Under the pieces are notes generated by a model. The model made no database searches, had not been told where the DNA came from, and was given only the letters and a program-made list of their open reading frames with translations. A stretch of DNA of 64,000 bases from Geothermobacter ehrlichii (GTDB lineage Bacteria; Desulfobacterota; Desulfuromonadia; Desulfuromonadales; Geothermobacteraceae), in the NCBI RefSeq assembly GCF_008124615.1, contig NZ_VNIB01000001.1, forward strand, positions 1-64,000. The letters run 5' to 3'. Every line of letters begins with the position of its first letter. Positions within the stretch are counted from its first letter, which is position 1. The position numbers were made by a program, and so were the translations under genes. Below, piece by piece: positions 18,125 to 28,620 of this stretch.

Positions 18125-18793
18125 ATGGCAAGGCGCAAGAAGGCCCGCCGGACAGAAAGCGGAAACCCTTCCTTTCGCACCAGCCCCTTCAGCTCACTGA
18201 AGGGGCTGGCCGTTTCCGACGACAGCCCCTCCGCCGGGGCGAAAGCGCCGGCGTCACACCCAAGCCCTCCGGCCGAAGAGGATTTCCTGCAGGCGATGGC
18301 CGGTCTGGGCGTCAAGCCGCTGGACGGCACATCGGCCGTGCCGCCGGAGCCGGTTATGAAACCGGAGGCGGCGCAAGAGCCGGATGCCGAGCCCCCCGAA
18401 GATGAGCGCGACTTATTTCTGCAGGCACTGGGGCGGCTCGACGTTCGTTTCGAGGACGAGATTCCTGAAACTCCCACTCCGCCGGCGCCCCGCCGGATGA
18501 AACAGCTTGTGCGGGGAAAACTGCGCATCGAGGCCGAAATCGACCTGCACGGACTGACCCGCGACCAGGCGCTGGAAAAGCTGGAGCATTTTCTGGGCAA
18601 CGCCGCCTATCACGGCTGGCGAACCGTGCGAGTGATTACGGGCAAGGGGCAACATTCGGCCGACGGTCCCGTTCTCAGGGAGGCGGTCGAACATCTGTTG
18701 CGCACCCGCCGGCTCGAGGCGGTGATCGAATGGGGGCGGGCGCCGCGTCAGTTCGGCGGTGGTGGGGCGCTGATCCTTTTTCTGCGCAGCTGA
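18125..18793 (+). CDS. Smr/MutS2-C domain protein
   Basis: 222 residues. A disordered, proline-rich N-terminal half (1-130) is followed by the Smr domain: EIDLHGLTRDQALEKLEHF, then VRVITGKGQHS and the C-terminal GGGALILFL strand. The HGLT and TGKG motifs are the hallmarks of Smr nucleases, which nick DNA or RNA. The substrate here is unknown. Start ATG is 2 nt after the TPR gene stop. Confidence 0.85.
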   Translation: MARRKKARRTESGNPSFRTSPFSSLKGLAVSDDSPSAGAKAPASHPSPPAEEDFLQAMAGLGVKPLDGTSAVPPEPVMKPEAAQEPDAEPPEDERDLFLQALGRLDVRFEDEIPETPTPPAPRRMKQLVRGKLRIEAEIDLHGLTRDQALEKLEHFLGNAAYHGWRTVRVITGKGQHSADGPVLREAVEHLLRTRRLEAVIEWGRAPRQFGGGGALILFLRS

Positions 18794-18801
18794 GTTTTGC
18801 A

Positions 18802-18826
18802 ACCCGTTCGCGCCGCGAACCGGGTC
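18802..18826 (+). terminator. Probable terminator after the Smr gene
   Basis: ACCCGTTCG pairs with CGAACCGGGT with one bulged base; a pyrimidine-rich tract follows. Confidence 0.5.
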
Positions 18827-18952
18827 CATCTTTCCTTCCTCATTCTCTTCCCTGTTCTTTTTTCCTGCCGTTTTTTTCATGGGGTTTACTCTCCGTCTGC
18901 CGATAAGAAAGGGGATTGATCCCTGAGCATTCTTCAAGCGCGGAGAAAACGG

Positions 18953-20515
18953 ATGAACCGGGACGAGGTACTGCAGCAGATCATGGATTCGGGGGCGCTT
19001 CCGACCCTCTCCAACGTCGCCTCCAAGCTTATCGAAATTACCGGCCGGGAAGACACCACCATCTACGAGATCACCCAGCTGATCGCCCAGGATGTCTCCC
19101 TGTCGGCCAAGGTGCTCAAGGTCGTCAATTCGGCCTTCTACAACTTTCCCAACGAAGTGCGCTCCATTCAGCAGGCGGTGGCCATCCTCGGCACCAACGC
19201 GGTGCGCAGCCTGGTGCTTTCCTTTTCCTTCCTCAGCATGGAGAAGAAGCGGCGGGAAAAGGGCTTCAACTATCAGCGGTTCTGGGAGCAGTCGCTGGCG
19301 ACGGCGGTGGCGGCCAAGCTGCTGGTCGGCGAGGTCGAAACCTCCATTGATCCGGAGGAGGTCTTTACCGTCAGCCTGCTGGTCAATATCGGCGTGCTGA
19401 TACTCGCCCAGGCCTTTCCGGGGCGCTATGATGTCCTTTTGCAGCAGGCCGATTGCGGCAGTGACCGGCTGATTGCGCTGGAGGAGAAGGAACTCGGCAT
19501 CGACCATGCCTATGTCGGTTCCCGTGCCGCCCGCCGCTGGCAGTTTCCGGAGACCCTGGTGCTGCCGATTCTCTACCACCACAACCCTGAGGACTATGCC
19601 GGCGACGACGCCGAACTGGCCAGGGAGATCCGCATCGTCTATCTGGCCGATCTGATCGCCAACATCCTCTATTCCGCCAGGCCGATCGATTTCGCCGATC
19701 GCTTCTGCAAGGAGGCGAAACGGCTGCTGAAGCTTTCCGGGTCGGCGGTCGACGGCATTCTGGAAAATGTCAGCGCCGAGGTGGCGAGCGCCGCCGACTA
19801 TTTCGGGATGAAGATCGAGGGGACGCCGTCGATTCCCGAGATTCTGCAGAAGGCGAACATCGAGCTGAGTCTGCTCAACATGTCGTACGAGCAGATGAAT
19901 CGCGAGCTTGTCGCCGCCAAGCTGGAGCTGGAGCGGCTCAACGCCGAGTTGCAGGAAAAGAATGCCTACCTGGAGGGGATCGCCAACCTGGACGGTCTGA
20001 CCGGGGTCTACAATCACCGCTATTTCCAGGAACATCTCGACCGGGAGCTCAACCGCACCATTCGTGGCGGACATCCGTTGAGCCTGGTGATGATCGACCT
20101 GGACAATTTCAAGAAGATCAACGACTTTTACGGGCACCAGGCCGGTGATTTCGTGCTGCGCGAAGCCTGCGCCCTGTGGCGGGAGCAGGTGCGGGACTAT
20201 GATCTGCTGGCCCGTTACGGCGGGGAGGAATTCGTGCTGGTGCTGCCGGAAACCGACGCCGAACAGGCCCTGGCGGTGGCGGAGAAGCTGCGGGCGGCCA
20301 CGGCGGCGCATTTCTTCGGCAACCGCGGGGAACGGTACGAGGTCACCGCCAGTTTCGGGGTGAGCGTTTTCGATCCGGCCGACCGGGAGATGGACAAGAA
20401 CCGGCTGATCGAACAGGCGGATGGCGCCCTTTACGAGGCCAAGAAGAAGGGGCGCAACCGGGTCGAGCTCTATACCCCGAAAAAGGGTGGCTGGCTGAAG
20501 CGGCTGAAGGCCTGA
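18953..20515 (+). CDS. HDOD domain - diguanylate cyclase (GGDEF) fusion
   Basis: 520 residues. Residues 1-210 are an HDOD domain (TLSNVASKLIEITGRED, DVSLSAKVLKVVNSAFYNF, LVLSFSFLS). A coiled coil at about 305-350 leads into a GGDEF domain (LDGLTGVYNHRYFQEHLDRE, MIDLDNFKKINDFYGH). The active-site loop reads GGEEF, preceded at the correct spacing by RDYD, an intact RxxD inhibitory site for c-di-GMP. It should make c-di-GMP under feedback control, with HDOD as input or partner module. Monocistronic, with its own leader. Confidence 0.92.
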   Translation: MNRDEVLQQIMDSGALPTLSNVASKLIEITGREDTTIYEITQLIAQDVSLSAKVLKVVNSAFYNFPNEVRSIQQAVAILGTNAVRSLVLSFSFLSMEKKRREKGFNYQRFWEQSLATAVAAKLLVGEVETSIDPEEVFTVSLLVNIGVLILAQAFPGRYDVLLQQADCGSDRLIALEEKELGIDHAYVGSRAARRWQFPETLVLPILYHHNPEDYAGDDAELAREIRIVYLADLIANILYSARPIDFADRFCKEAKRLLKLSGSAVDGILENVSAEVASAADYFGMKIEGTPSIPEILQKANIELSLLNMSYEQMNRELVAAKLELERLNAELQEKNAYLEGIANLDGLTGVYNHRYFQEHLDRELNRTIRGGHPLSLVMIDLDNFKKINDFYGHQAGDFVLREACALWREQVRDYDLLARYGGEEFVLVLPETDAEQALAVAEKLRAATAAHFFGNRGERYEVTASFGVSVFDPADREMDKNRLIEQADGALYEAKKKGRNRVELYTPKKGGWLKRLKA

Positions 20516-20654
20516 GGCTTATTGACAAGGCAGGCCGCGCAAAAAGGTCCGCATGCAAGGCATCCGAAATGTCGAGGCATGAGGCGTGCCCGGGATTGTA
20601 CGTCGAATGCCGAGAGATGAGGATAACGCCGTAGACGGGCCTTTTTCAGCAGGC

Positions 20655-23045
20655 TCAGGATGTCGTCTCCGGGGTGTCTGTCGTTTTGCGGCGCGTGCTG
20701 CGGCGGCGCTTCGGCTTGTCTTCCGAGGCTTTTTCGTCGTCGCTGTCGGCGGACTGCCCGGTCGCGGTCGCGGTTTCGGTCGTCGCTTCCTGCTGCGTCT
20801 CATTGCTCTTTTTGCGCGCGGTGCGGCGACGCTTCGGCTTCTCCTCCGGCGCCTGTTCGCCGCTGTCGGCGGCCTGTTCGGTCGCGGTCGCGGTGTCGGT
20901 CGTCGCTTCCTGCTGCGTTTCGCCACTCTTTTTGCGCGCGGTGCGGCGACGCTTCGGCTTCTCCTCCGGCGCCTGTTCGCCGCTGTCGGCGGCCTGTTCG
21001 GTCGCGGTCGCGGCGTCTGTCGTCGCTTCCTGCTGCGTCTCATTGCTCTTTTTGCGTGCGGTGCGGCGACGCTTCGGCTTCTCCTCCGGCGCCTGTTCGC
21101 CGCTGTCGGCGGCCTGTTCGGTCGCGGCCGCGGCGTCCGTCGTCTTTTCCTGCTGCGTTTCGCCACTCTTTTTGCGCGCGGTGCGTCGACGCCTCGGCTT
21201 GTTCTCCGACGCCTGTTCGCCGCCGCTGTCGGCGGGCTGCTCGACTGCGGCCGCGGTTTCGGTCACCTTCTGCTGCGTCTCGTCCTTGCCGGCCGCCTCC
21301 GTGTCGGCGGGGAGGTCGCCGGTGGCTGCCTTGTCGGCCGACTTTCTCCTCCGGCGCCGGCTTCTTCGCTTCTCCTGCTGCCGTTCGCCGCTTGCGGTGT
21401 CTTCGTCCGCCGGCGCGCCGTTGTCGGTCCGTCTGGACGGGCTCTGCTGGTGCGGCTTCGCCTCATCCCCGGTTTCGGGAGTGTGTTTTCGTTCCGGCGC
21501 CAGACTTTTGGCCAGGGCGGTGGCGGCAGTGACCGGTTCGGCGCCCTCTCTCTTCTCGCCGCTCTGTTTCTCCCGTTTCTGCAGATCGAGAATGACCTCT
21601 TCCGCCTTCAGGTCGACCGTGGAGTGGATGACAATGCTCGTCTGGTAACGCCGCTCCATGTCGAGCAGCTCTTCCCGGCGGCTGTTGTGCAGGTAGTCGG
21701 CGACTTCGAGCGGCGCCCTGACTTCGACCCGGGCTATCTGCTTCTTGGCGATGGCGGCGTGGATCTTGCGCATGACGGCCACCGCCTGGGCCTCGGTGCT
21801 CTTGACCTTGCCCCGGCCGTTGCAGTGGGGGCAGGTGTTCCAGGCGCCGGCGGCGAGGGCGGCCTTGATGCGTTGCCGGCTCATCTCGAGCAGGCCGAAC
21901 TGGCTGATCCGGCCGACGGTGACCCGGGCCTTGTCGCTGGCCAGGGCCGCCTTCAGGGTCTTTTCCACCTCGCGGACATGTTTGCGGTCGCGCATGTCGA
22001 TGAAGTCGATGACGATCAGACCGCCGAGGTCGCGCAGCCGCAGCTGCCGGGCCACCTCGGTGGCCGCCTCCAGGTTGGTCTTGTAGGCCGTGGCCTCGAT
22101 TCCCTGTTCACCGGCCATCTTGCCCGAGTTGACGTCGATGGCGACCAGGGCTTCGGTCGGGTCGATGACGATGGAGCCGCCGGAAGGGAGGTTGACCTGG
22201 TTCTGGGTGATGGTTTCGATCTGCTCTTCGATCTGGTACTTGGCGAAGATGGGGCGCTGTTCCTGGTGCAGTTTGACCAGGTGCACGAACTCGGGCATCA
22301 CCTGGGAGAAGAACTCCCGCGCCTGCTGGTAGACCTGGGGATCGTCGATCAGCACCTCGTCCATGTCGGGCATGAAGTAGTCCCGGATGGAGCGGATGAC
22401 GAGATTCGATTCCTGGTAGACGAGGGCCGGTGCCTGGCTGCCGTCAGCGTGGCTGCGAATGTTGCGGTAGAGCCGGACCAGGTAGTCGAGATCGCGCTGC
22501 AGTTCCTCGGCGCTGCGGCCTATGGCGGCGGTGCGGACGATGATGCCCATGTCCTCCGGCACCTGCAGGGCCTCGACCGCCTTGCGCAGGGCCTTGCGCT
22601 CTTCGCCGTCCGGAATCTTGCGGGAAATGCCCCGGGCCTTGTCGCCGGGCATCAGCACCATGTAGCGGCCCGGCAGGGAAAGATAGGTGGTCAGGGCGGC
22701 GCCCTTGTTTCCCCGCTCTTCCTTGACGATCTGCACCAGCAGTTCCTGGCCGCGACGCAGGATGTCATTGATGCGCGGCCGGGGCCGGTCGTCCTCTTCC
22801 TGTCCGGCATAGAGCGCAGGGTGAATCTCGCCGAGCTGCAGAAAGCCGAGGCGCTCGGCGCCGTAGTCGACAAAGGCGGCCTGCAGTCCGGATTCGACCC
22901 GCACCACGGTCGCCTTGTAGATGTTGCCCTTGGTCTGTTCCTGGCCGGCGATTTCGATGTCCAGTTCGGACAGGATGCCGTCTTCGATAATCGCCACCCG
23001 GTTCTCTTCGGGATGGGTGGCATTCACCAGCATTTTTCTGATCAT
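20655..23045 (-). CDS. RNase E/G family ribonuclease with a repetitive basic tail
   Basis: 796 residues. The N-terminal S1 domain (35-120) is followed by the RNase H-like and DNase I-like catalytic core with the metal site LIVIDFIDMRD and the zinc link CPHCNGRGKV (about 390). After residue 480 the protein becomes low complexity. It ends in successive 40-residue repeats with the basic core PKRRRTARKKS and an acidic segment (ADSGEQAPEEK), a likely RNA- or degradosome-binding arm. The family processes rRNA and mRNA 5' monophosphate ends. The ATG has AAAGGA at 7 nt. The divergent ABC-F gene starts 239 nt away. Confidence 0.93.
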   Translation of the reverse strand: MIRKMLVNATHPEENRVAIIEDGILSELDIEIAGQEQTKGNIYKATVVRVESGLQAAFVDYGAERLGFLQLGEIHPALYAGQEEDDRPRPRINDILRRGQELLVQIVKEERGNKGAALTTYLSLPGRYMVLMPGDKARGISRKIPDGEERKALRKAVEALQVPEDMGIIVRTAAIGRSAEELQRDLDYLVRLYRNIRSHADGSQAPALVYQESNLVIRSIRDYFMPDMDEVLIDDPQVYQQAREFFSQVMPEFVHLVKLHQEQRPIFAKYQIEEQIETITQNQVNLPSGGSIVIDPTEALVAIDVNSGKMAGEQGIEATAYKTNLEAATEVARQLRLRDLGGLIVIDFIDMRDRKHVREVEKTLKAALASDKARVTVGRISQFGLLEMSRQRIKAALAAGAWNTCPHCNGRGKVKSTEAQAVAVMRKIHAAIAKKQIARVEVRAPLEVADYLHNSRREELLDMERRYQTSIVIHSTVDLKAEEVILDLQKREKQSGEKREGAEPVTAATALAKSLAPERKHTPETGDEAKPHQQSPSRRTDNGAPADEDTASGERQQEKRRSRRRRRKSADKAATGDLPADTEAAGKDETQQKVTETAAAVEQPADSGGEQASENKPRRRRTARKKSGETQQEKTTDAAAATEQAADSGEQAPEEKPKRRRTARKKSNETQQEATTDAATATEQAADSGEQAPEEKPKRRRTARKKSGETQQEATTDTATATEQAADSGEQAPEEKPKRRRTARKKSNETQQEATTETATATGQSADSDDEKASEDKPKRRRSTRRKTTDTPETTS
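20701..21300. repeat. 120-bp tandem repeats inside the RNase E/G gene
   Basis: Three near-identical 120-nt units at 20821-20940, 20941-21060 and 21061-21180, flanked by diverged units at about 20701-20820 and 21181-21300. Each unit encodes one 40-residue tail repeat. Third-position identity is high, which indicates recent expansion or gene conversion. Confidence 0.9.
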
Positions 23046-23284
23046 GTGAAATCCTTTCGGCCGCCCCGCAGGACAGCCGCAAACTCGTTTTCGGGGTATT
23101 GACGCCCCCCGACGGCGACGGCCCGGCAGGCCGTGGACACCCTGTGTGTCACGGGCGCGCGGCCCCGCAGGGCGCGCATTCGCCTAACTATACCAGAGAA
23201 TTGGATTTTTTTTGAAAAAAAAGGAGCGCTTTTCCCGTCCGTCGCGGTTCCCCGCGGCCGGCGGCTGTGTTATATAAGGTGGCC

Positions 23285-25207
<1,923 letters not shown>

Positions 25208-25229
25208 ACCGCCTGGCAAGGAGGGACAG

Positions 25230-26531
25230 ATGACCGACAGCCCCCTGTACGTCGTTGCCGTCGCCAGTGAAAAGGGCGGGGTGGGCAAGACCACCATCGC
25301 CACCAACCTGGCGGTCTACCTCAAGGCGCTGGCGGAAGAACTGCCGGTGACCATCGCCTCCTTCGACAATCATTTCTCGGTCGACAACATGTTCGCCATC
25401 GGCGGCGGCAGCGCGGCGACCGTCGCCGGGCTCTTTCAGGACCGGCCGGCGGCCGGGCTGGTGCGTCTCGGCGAGTACGGCGTGCAGTTCATCGGTTCGG
25501 AGCGGCGGCTCGAACCGCCCGCCGACCCCACGCCCGATCTGCTGCGCCGGCGGCTGGCGGCCTCCGGCCTGTCCGGGGTGCTGATTCTCGACACCCGGCC
25601 GATTCTCGATTTTTTCACCCGCGCCGCCCTGGGAGCCGCCGACCTGGTGCTGGTGCCGGTCAAGGATCGCGCCTCGGTGGTCAACGCCGCCTCGATTCTG
25701 GCGGCGGCGGAAGGTGAGGAGCAGGGTCAGGAGCGGGTCTGGCTGGTGCCGAGTCTGATCGACGGTCGCCTGCGCCTGGGCAACGGAGTCGGCATGCGGG
25801 AATATCTGGCCTTTATCGGCCAGGAGCGCGGTTTCCGCCTGGCCCCGGCCGCCATTTCGAAAAGCCCCAAGGTGGAGAGCCTGGCTTCCGGGTTCGACAG
25901 CCGGATTCACCCGGTTCTGACCCGGGCCCGCGGTACGGCCGTTCACCGGCAGATGCGCGAGCTGGCCTCCTTCGTGCTGGAGCGGCGGCGGCAGGCGATG
26001 ACCGAAGGCGGCCTGCGCTGCGCCGCGGTTCTTCAGGCTGACGTGCCGCCCGGGCGACGGCGCCGGCTGCTGCGGAAGTGTCCGGTCTGCGACCGTCCGG
26101 CCGACGGCTCGTCCGGTCGGCTCTTTCAGGACCGGCGCAGCCGCCGCCGGGGCGTGGTGCACGCGCCCTGTTTCGGGCGCCTGCTGGCCCGGACCGATAT
26201 CGGAAGCATGATCGACGGATTCTCCGGCATCCTGGCTCTGGTCCTCTCCGGCTCCGGCCTGACCGGCGCCGAGCCGCAGGCCTGGCTCTGTCTCTACGAC
26301 GGAGAGTGTCGGCTGGAACTGGAGGAGCGTGTTTCGGAGCGGGGGCTGCAGGAAATGCTGCCGTTCTTCGAGCGGGTCTGCGACCAGCCGGTCGAGTCGC
26401 TGCTGCGGGAGGTGATCCTTTTCCCCCTGCTGGATGAAAGCCCCGGGCAACTGCTGACCGCCTCCGGCGTTGGCGGCTGGCGGCAGCTGGCCCTGCGCGT
26501 GCTGCGGGAGGTGGCCGCCCGCAATCTGTAA
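25230..26531 (+). CDS. ParA/MinD-like ATPase with a C2HC zinc-knuckle-like domain
   Basis: 433 residues. The deviant Walker A motif KGGVGKTT (15-22) and LILDTRPIL (Walker B-like) place the first 250 residues in the SIMIBI ParA/MinD class, which usually positions cargo or senses energy state. After residue 260 it has an extra domain with C284-x2-C287-x23-H311-x2-C314, a pattern able to bind zinc, then a C-terminal helical region with no recognised relatives. ParB and MinC/E partners are absent. It starts 22 nt after the ABC-F gene with AAGGAGGGA, so is probably co-expressed. Confidence 0.75.
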   Translation: MTDSPLYVVAVASEKGGVGKTTIATNLAVYLKALAEELPVTIASFDNHFSVDNMFAIGGGSAATVAGLFQDRPAAGLVRLGEYGVQFIGSERRLEPPADPTPDLLRRRLAASGLSGVLILDTRPILDFFTRAALGAADLVLVPVKDRASVVNAASILAAAEGEEQGQERVWLVPSLIDGRLRLGNGVGMREYLAFIGQERGFRLAPAAISKSPKVESLASGFDSRIHPVLTRARGTAVHRQMRELASFVLERRRQAMTEGGLRCAAVLQADVPPGRRRRLLRKCPVCDRPADGSSGRLFQDRRSRRRGVVHAPCFGRLLARTDIGSMIDGFSGILALVLSGSGLTGAEPQAWLCLYDGECRLELEERVSERGLQEMLPFFERVCDQPVESLLREVILFPLLDESPGQLLTASGVGGWRQLALRVLREVAARNL

Positions 26532-26708
26532 AAGGAGCGCAGGCCGGACGCCTGCCTGCAGCCGGCATCAAGATGCGGCTTCGGGCGCAGTTTTCAGGCT
26601 TGAACCTTGCATTTCCAGCAGCCGCTGGAGGGCGTTCCGTGTCGCTGTCGGCGCCGGCCTGTTTCGGTCGCCGGTCCGGCCGGTCGGAACGAACGGTGGC
26701 CGTTTTGC

Positions 26709-26736
26709 TTGATTTTTTTAAAAAACGGCGTATTTT
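26709..26736 (+). promoter_or_regulatory. Candidate promoter for the DUF4388 gene
   Basis: TTGATT (26709-26714), a 16-nt AT-rich spacer, TATTTT (26731-26736), 35 nt before the ATG. Confidence 0.45.
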
Positions 26737-26771
26737 CAGTGCAATAGCAATTTCAATGACAGAGGTTGACC

Positions 26772-27731
26772 ATGATTCTTTTGCCCAAGGGCAATCCCGT
26801 CAAGGAAAACATCGATCCTGGCAAGGTCAATCTGCCGGATGCCCTGGCCAAGCTGCAAAAAGGCAATTTCACCGGATACCTGCGATTTGACACGACCAAG
26901 GGGGTCGGGATTCTGATTTTCGACAAGGGCCGGCTGATCAGCGCCCTGTTCGAAGGTGGCACCCAGAGGGAGATCGCCTATGACGCCATCGCAGTCATCT
27001 TCGAGCGGTCGCTGGCCGGCGGTGCCGCCCTGAACATCTATCGGCTTTCCTCCGAGCTGGCGATGAGCGTTCATGCCCTGCTGCACGGCGAAGTTCTCTA
27101 CAAGGGGCAGGAAGTAAAGCTGCTCGATATCCGGGCGTTGCTGGGCAAGCTCAAGGAAGACCGGATCACCGGCTGCCTTCGCATCTACACCACCGACCGG
27201 GTGGCCCTGATCTTCTATCGCGAAGGACAGCCGCTGGGCTTCTTCCACGACGGCTCGACGGAACTGGAGAAGACGGCGGAAAATTCCATGTCGGTCGCAA
27301 AGCTGCCCGGCGCCAAGATCGACGTGCTGACCTCCCGGGTTTCCGAAGAGGCGACCATGGCCGACCTGCTTGCCTCGGCCGATTTGACGGCGATCTGGCA
27401 CAGAGCGCAGGACGCCGTCGCCCGGGAGCGGCGGGCCAGGGAGGAAGAGGCGGCCCGGACCCTCGAAGAGCGGGAGAAGGAGCGCCGGCTGAAGATCGCC
27501 GGTCTGCTCAGGGGCGTGGCGGAGAAGCATCTCGGCAAGATCGGCGCCCAGCTGGCCGACAAGGAGTTCGACAAGGCACTGGCCAATCAGGGTATCGTTT
27601 CGGAATCGGTGATGGAGGACTTTTACCGGCGTATCGGTCGGGCGGCCAAGCTGGTCGCCGGCCCTTCGACGGTGAAGCAGATGCTCGACGACATGCAGCG
27701 GGGCATCAGGGCCCTGCTCAAGACGGCCTGA
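26772..27731 (+). CDS. DUF4388 (PATAN-like) protein
   Basis: 319 residues. Two tandem DUF4388-type segments are visible: LPDALAKLQKGNFTGYLRFD..GVGILIFDKGRLISA (17-60) and IRALLGKLKEDRITGCLRIY..RVALIFYREGQPLGFF (about 118-160). A charged coiled coil (215-250) and helical end follow. This domain is common in delta-proteobacterial signalling proteins, often with receivers or GTPase modules; here it stands alone. ATG with AGAGG at 6 nt. A membrane protein gene follows after 67 nt. Confidence 0.75.
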   Translation: MILLPKGNPVKENIDPGKVNLPDALAKLQKGNFTGYLRFDTTKGVGILIFDKGRLISALFEGGTQREIAYDAIAVIFERSLAGGAALNIYRLSSELAMSVHALLHGEVLYKGQEVKLLDIRALLGKLKEDRITGCLRIYTTDRVALIFYREGQPLGFFHDGSTELEKTAENSMSVAKLPGAKIDVLTSRVSEEATMADLLASADLTAIWHRAQDAVARERRAREEEAARTLEEREKERRLKIAGLLRGVAEKHLGKIGAQLADKEFDKALANQGIVSESVMEDFYRRIGRAAKLVAGPSTVKQMLDDMQRGIRALLKTA

Positions 27732-27798
27732 CCGATAGGTCGGGTTGTCTTCTTTACCTTACCGTGAATTCAGGACGCTGGTTGCAGGAGGCATTTTC

Positions 27799-28491
27799 AT
27801 GGATTGGCATATCGCCCAACTGGTTCTCTGGCTCATTGCCGGTATCGTTTCTTTCTATTTCAGCATCGGCAACGCCCGGGTCTGGACCTCGATCGCCGTC
27901 GGGTTCGGGCTGATCGTCATCGGGGAACTGCTGCCCCAGGCTGTCCCCTATCTGCCCGGAGTCGGGGTGCCGCGGATCGAGGCGATGAGCTACATCGTCG
28001 GCACCATCTCGATCCTGGTGATGAGCCACGGTTTTCAGGAGTATTACGTCTTTTCCCGCACTCTCGAGTTCGAGGGGAACAAGGCCGTGGTCTACCTGGC
28101 GACGCTGGGAGTCGTCATCGCCTCGGTGATCTTCGTCTTCATCAACCCCCTGCCCGACGAAAGGACCCTGGAGATCATCCGGGTGGTGGAGAACTCCAAC
28201 TGGGTCTTTTTGTCGCTGATCAACATCGACCTGATCCGGAAGATCTACGCCAACATCAAGGACAGCCCCATCAGCAAGGGCTTCATCGCCTTCATCGTGG
28301 TCTTCTTCTTCATCTTCCTCTGGCGGGGCTCCGAACTCTATATCCAGGTCTACCACTTTACCGATCCGGCGGTCGGCGAACTGTATCCCTTCCGCTTCCA
28401 GCTTTCGCAGATCTGTTCGGATGTGGGCAATTTTCTCGCCGGCATCTCGGTCGGCGGAACCTTCTTCTATCTGGCGCGGCTGTTGCGGTAG
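27799..28491 (+). CDS. Polytopic membrane protein, six to seven helices
   Basis: 230 residues with hydrophobic helices near 5-24, 30-47, 63-80, 94-114, 130-150, 160-178 and 205-225. No enzymatic motif and no recognised family. The layout resembles the stand-alone seven-helix sensor regions found before kinase or cyclase domains, but no output domain is attached. The start is fixed by GCAGGAGG seven bases before the ATG. It follows the DUF4388 gene on the same strand and ends at a strong hairpin. Confidence 0.65.
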   Translation: MDWHIAQLVLWLIAGIVSFYFSIGNARVWTSIAVGFGLIVIGELLPQAVPYLPGVGVPRIEAMSYIVGTISILVMSHGFQEYYVFSRTLEFEGNKAVVYLATLGVVIASVIFVFINPLPDERTLEIIRVVENSNWVFLSLINIDLIRKIYANIKDSPISKGFIAFIVVFFFIFLWRGSELYIQVYHFTDPAVGELYPFRFQLSQICSDVGNFLAGISVGGTFFYLARLLR

Positions 28492-28577
28492 GCCGGGCGA
28501 CGGGAGGCTGCCGGCGGCAGGTCGTCGACAGGCTGAAAGGCGAGGACAGGGCCGTTGGCGTACCCTGTTCAGTGGAG

Positions 28578-28609
28578 CGAGGCCCTCCGGAATACCCCGG
28601 AGGGCCTCG
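28578..28609. terminator. Bidirectional hairpin terminator
   Basis: Perfect 13-bp stem CGAGGCCCTCCGG / CCGGAGGGCCTCG with a 6-nt loop between two convergent genes. No long T tract on either side. Confidence 0.65.
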
Positions 28610-28620
28610 ATGTATCCGGG

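Noticed and set aside
20701-21300. CRISPR array
   Set aside because: The 120-bp repeats are directly adjacent, in frame and coding; there are no unique spacers.
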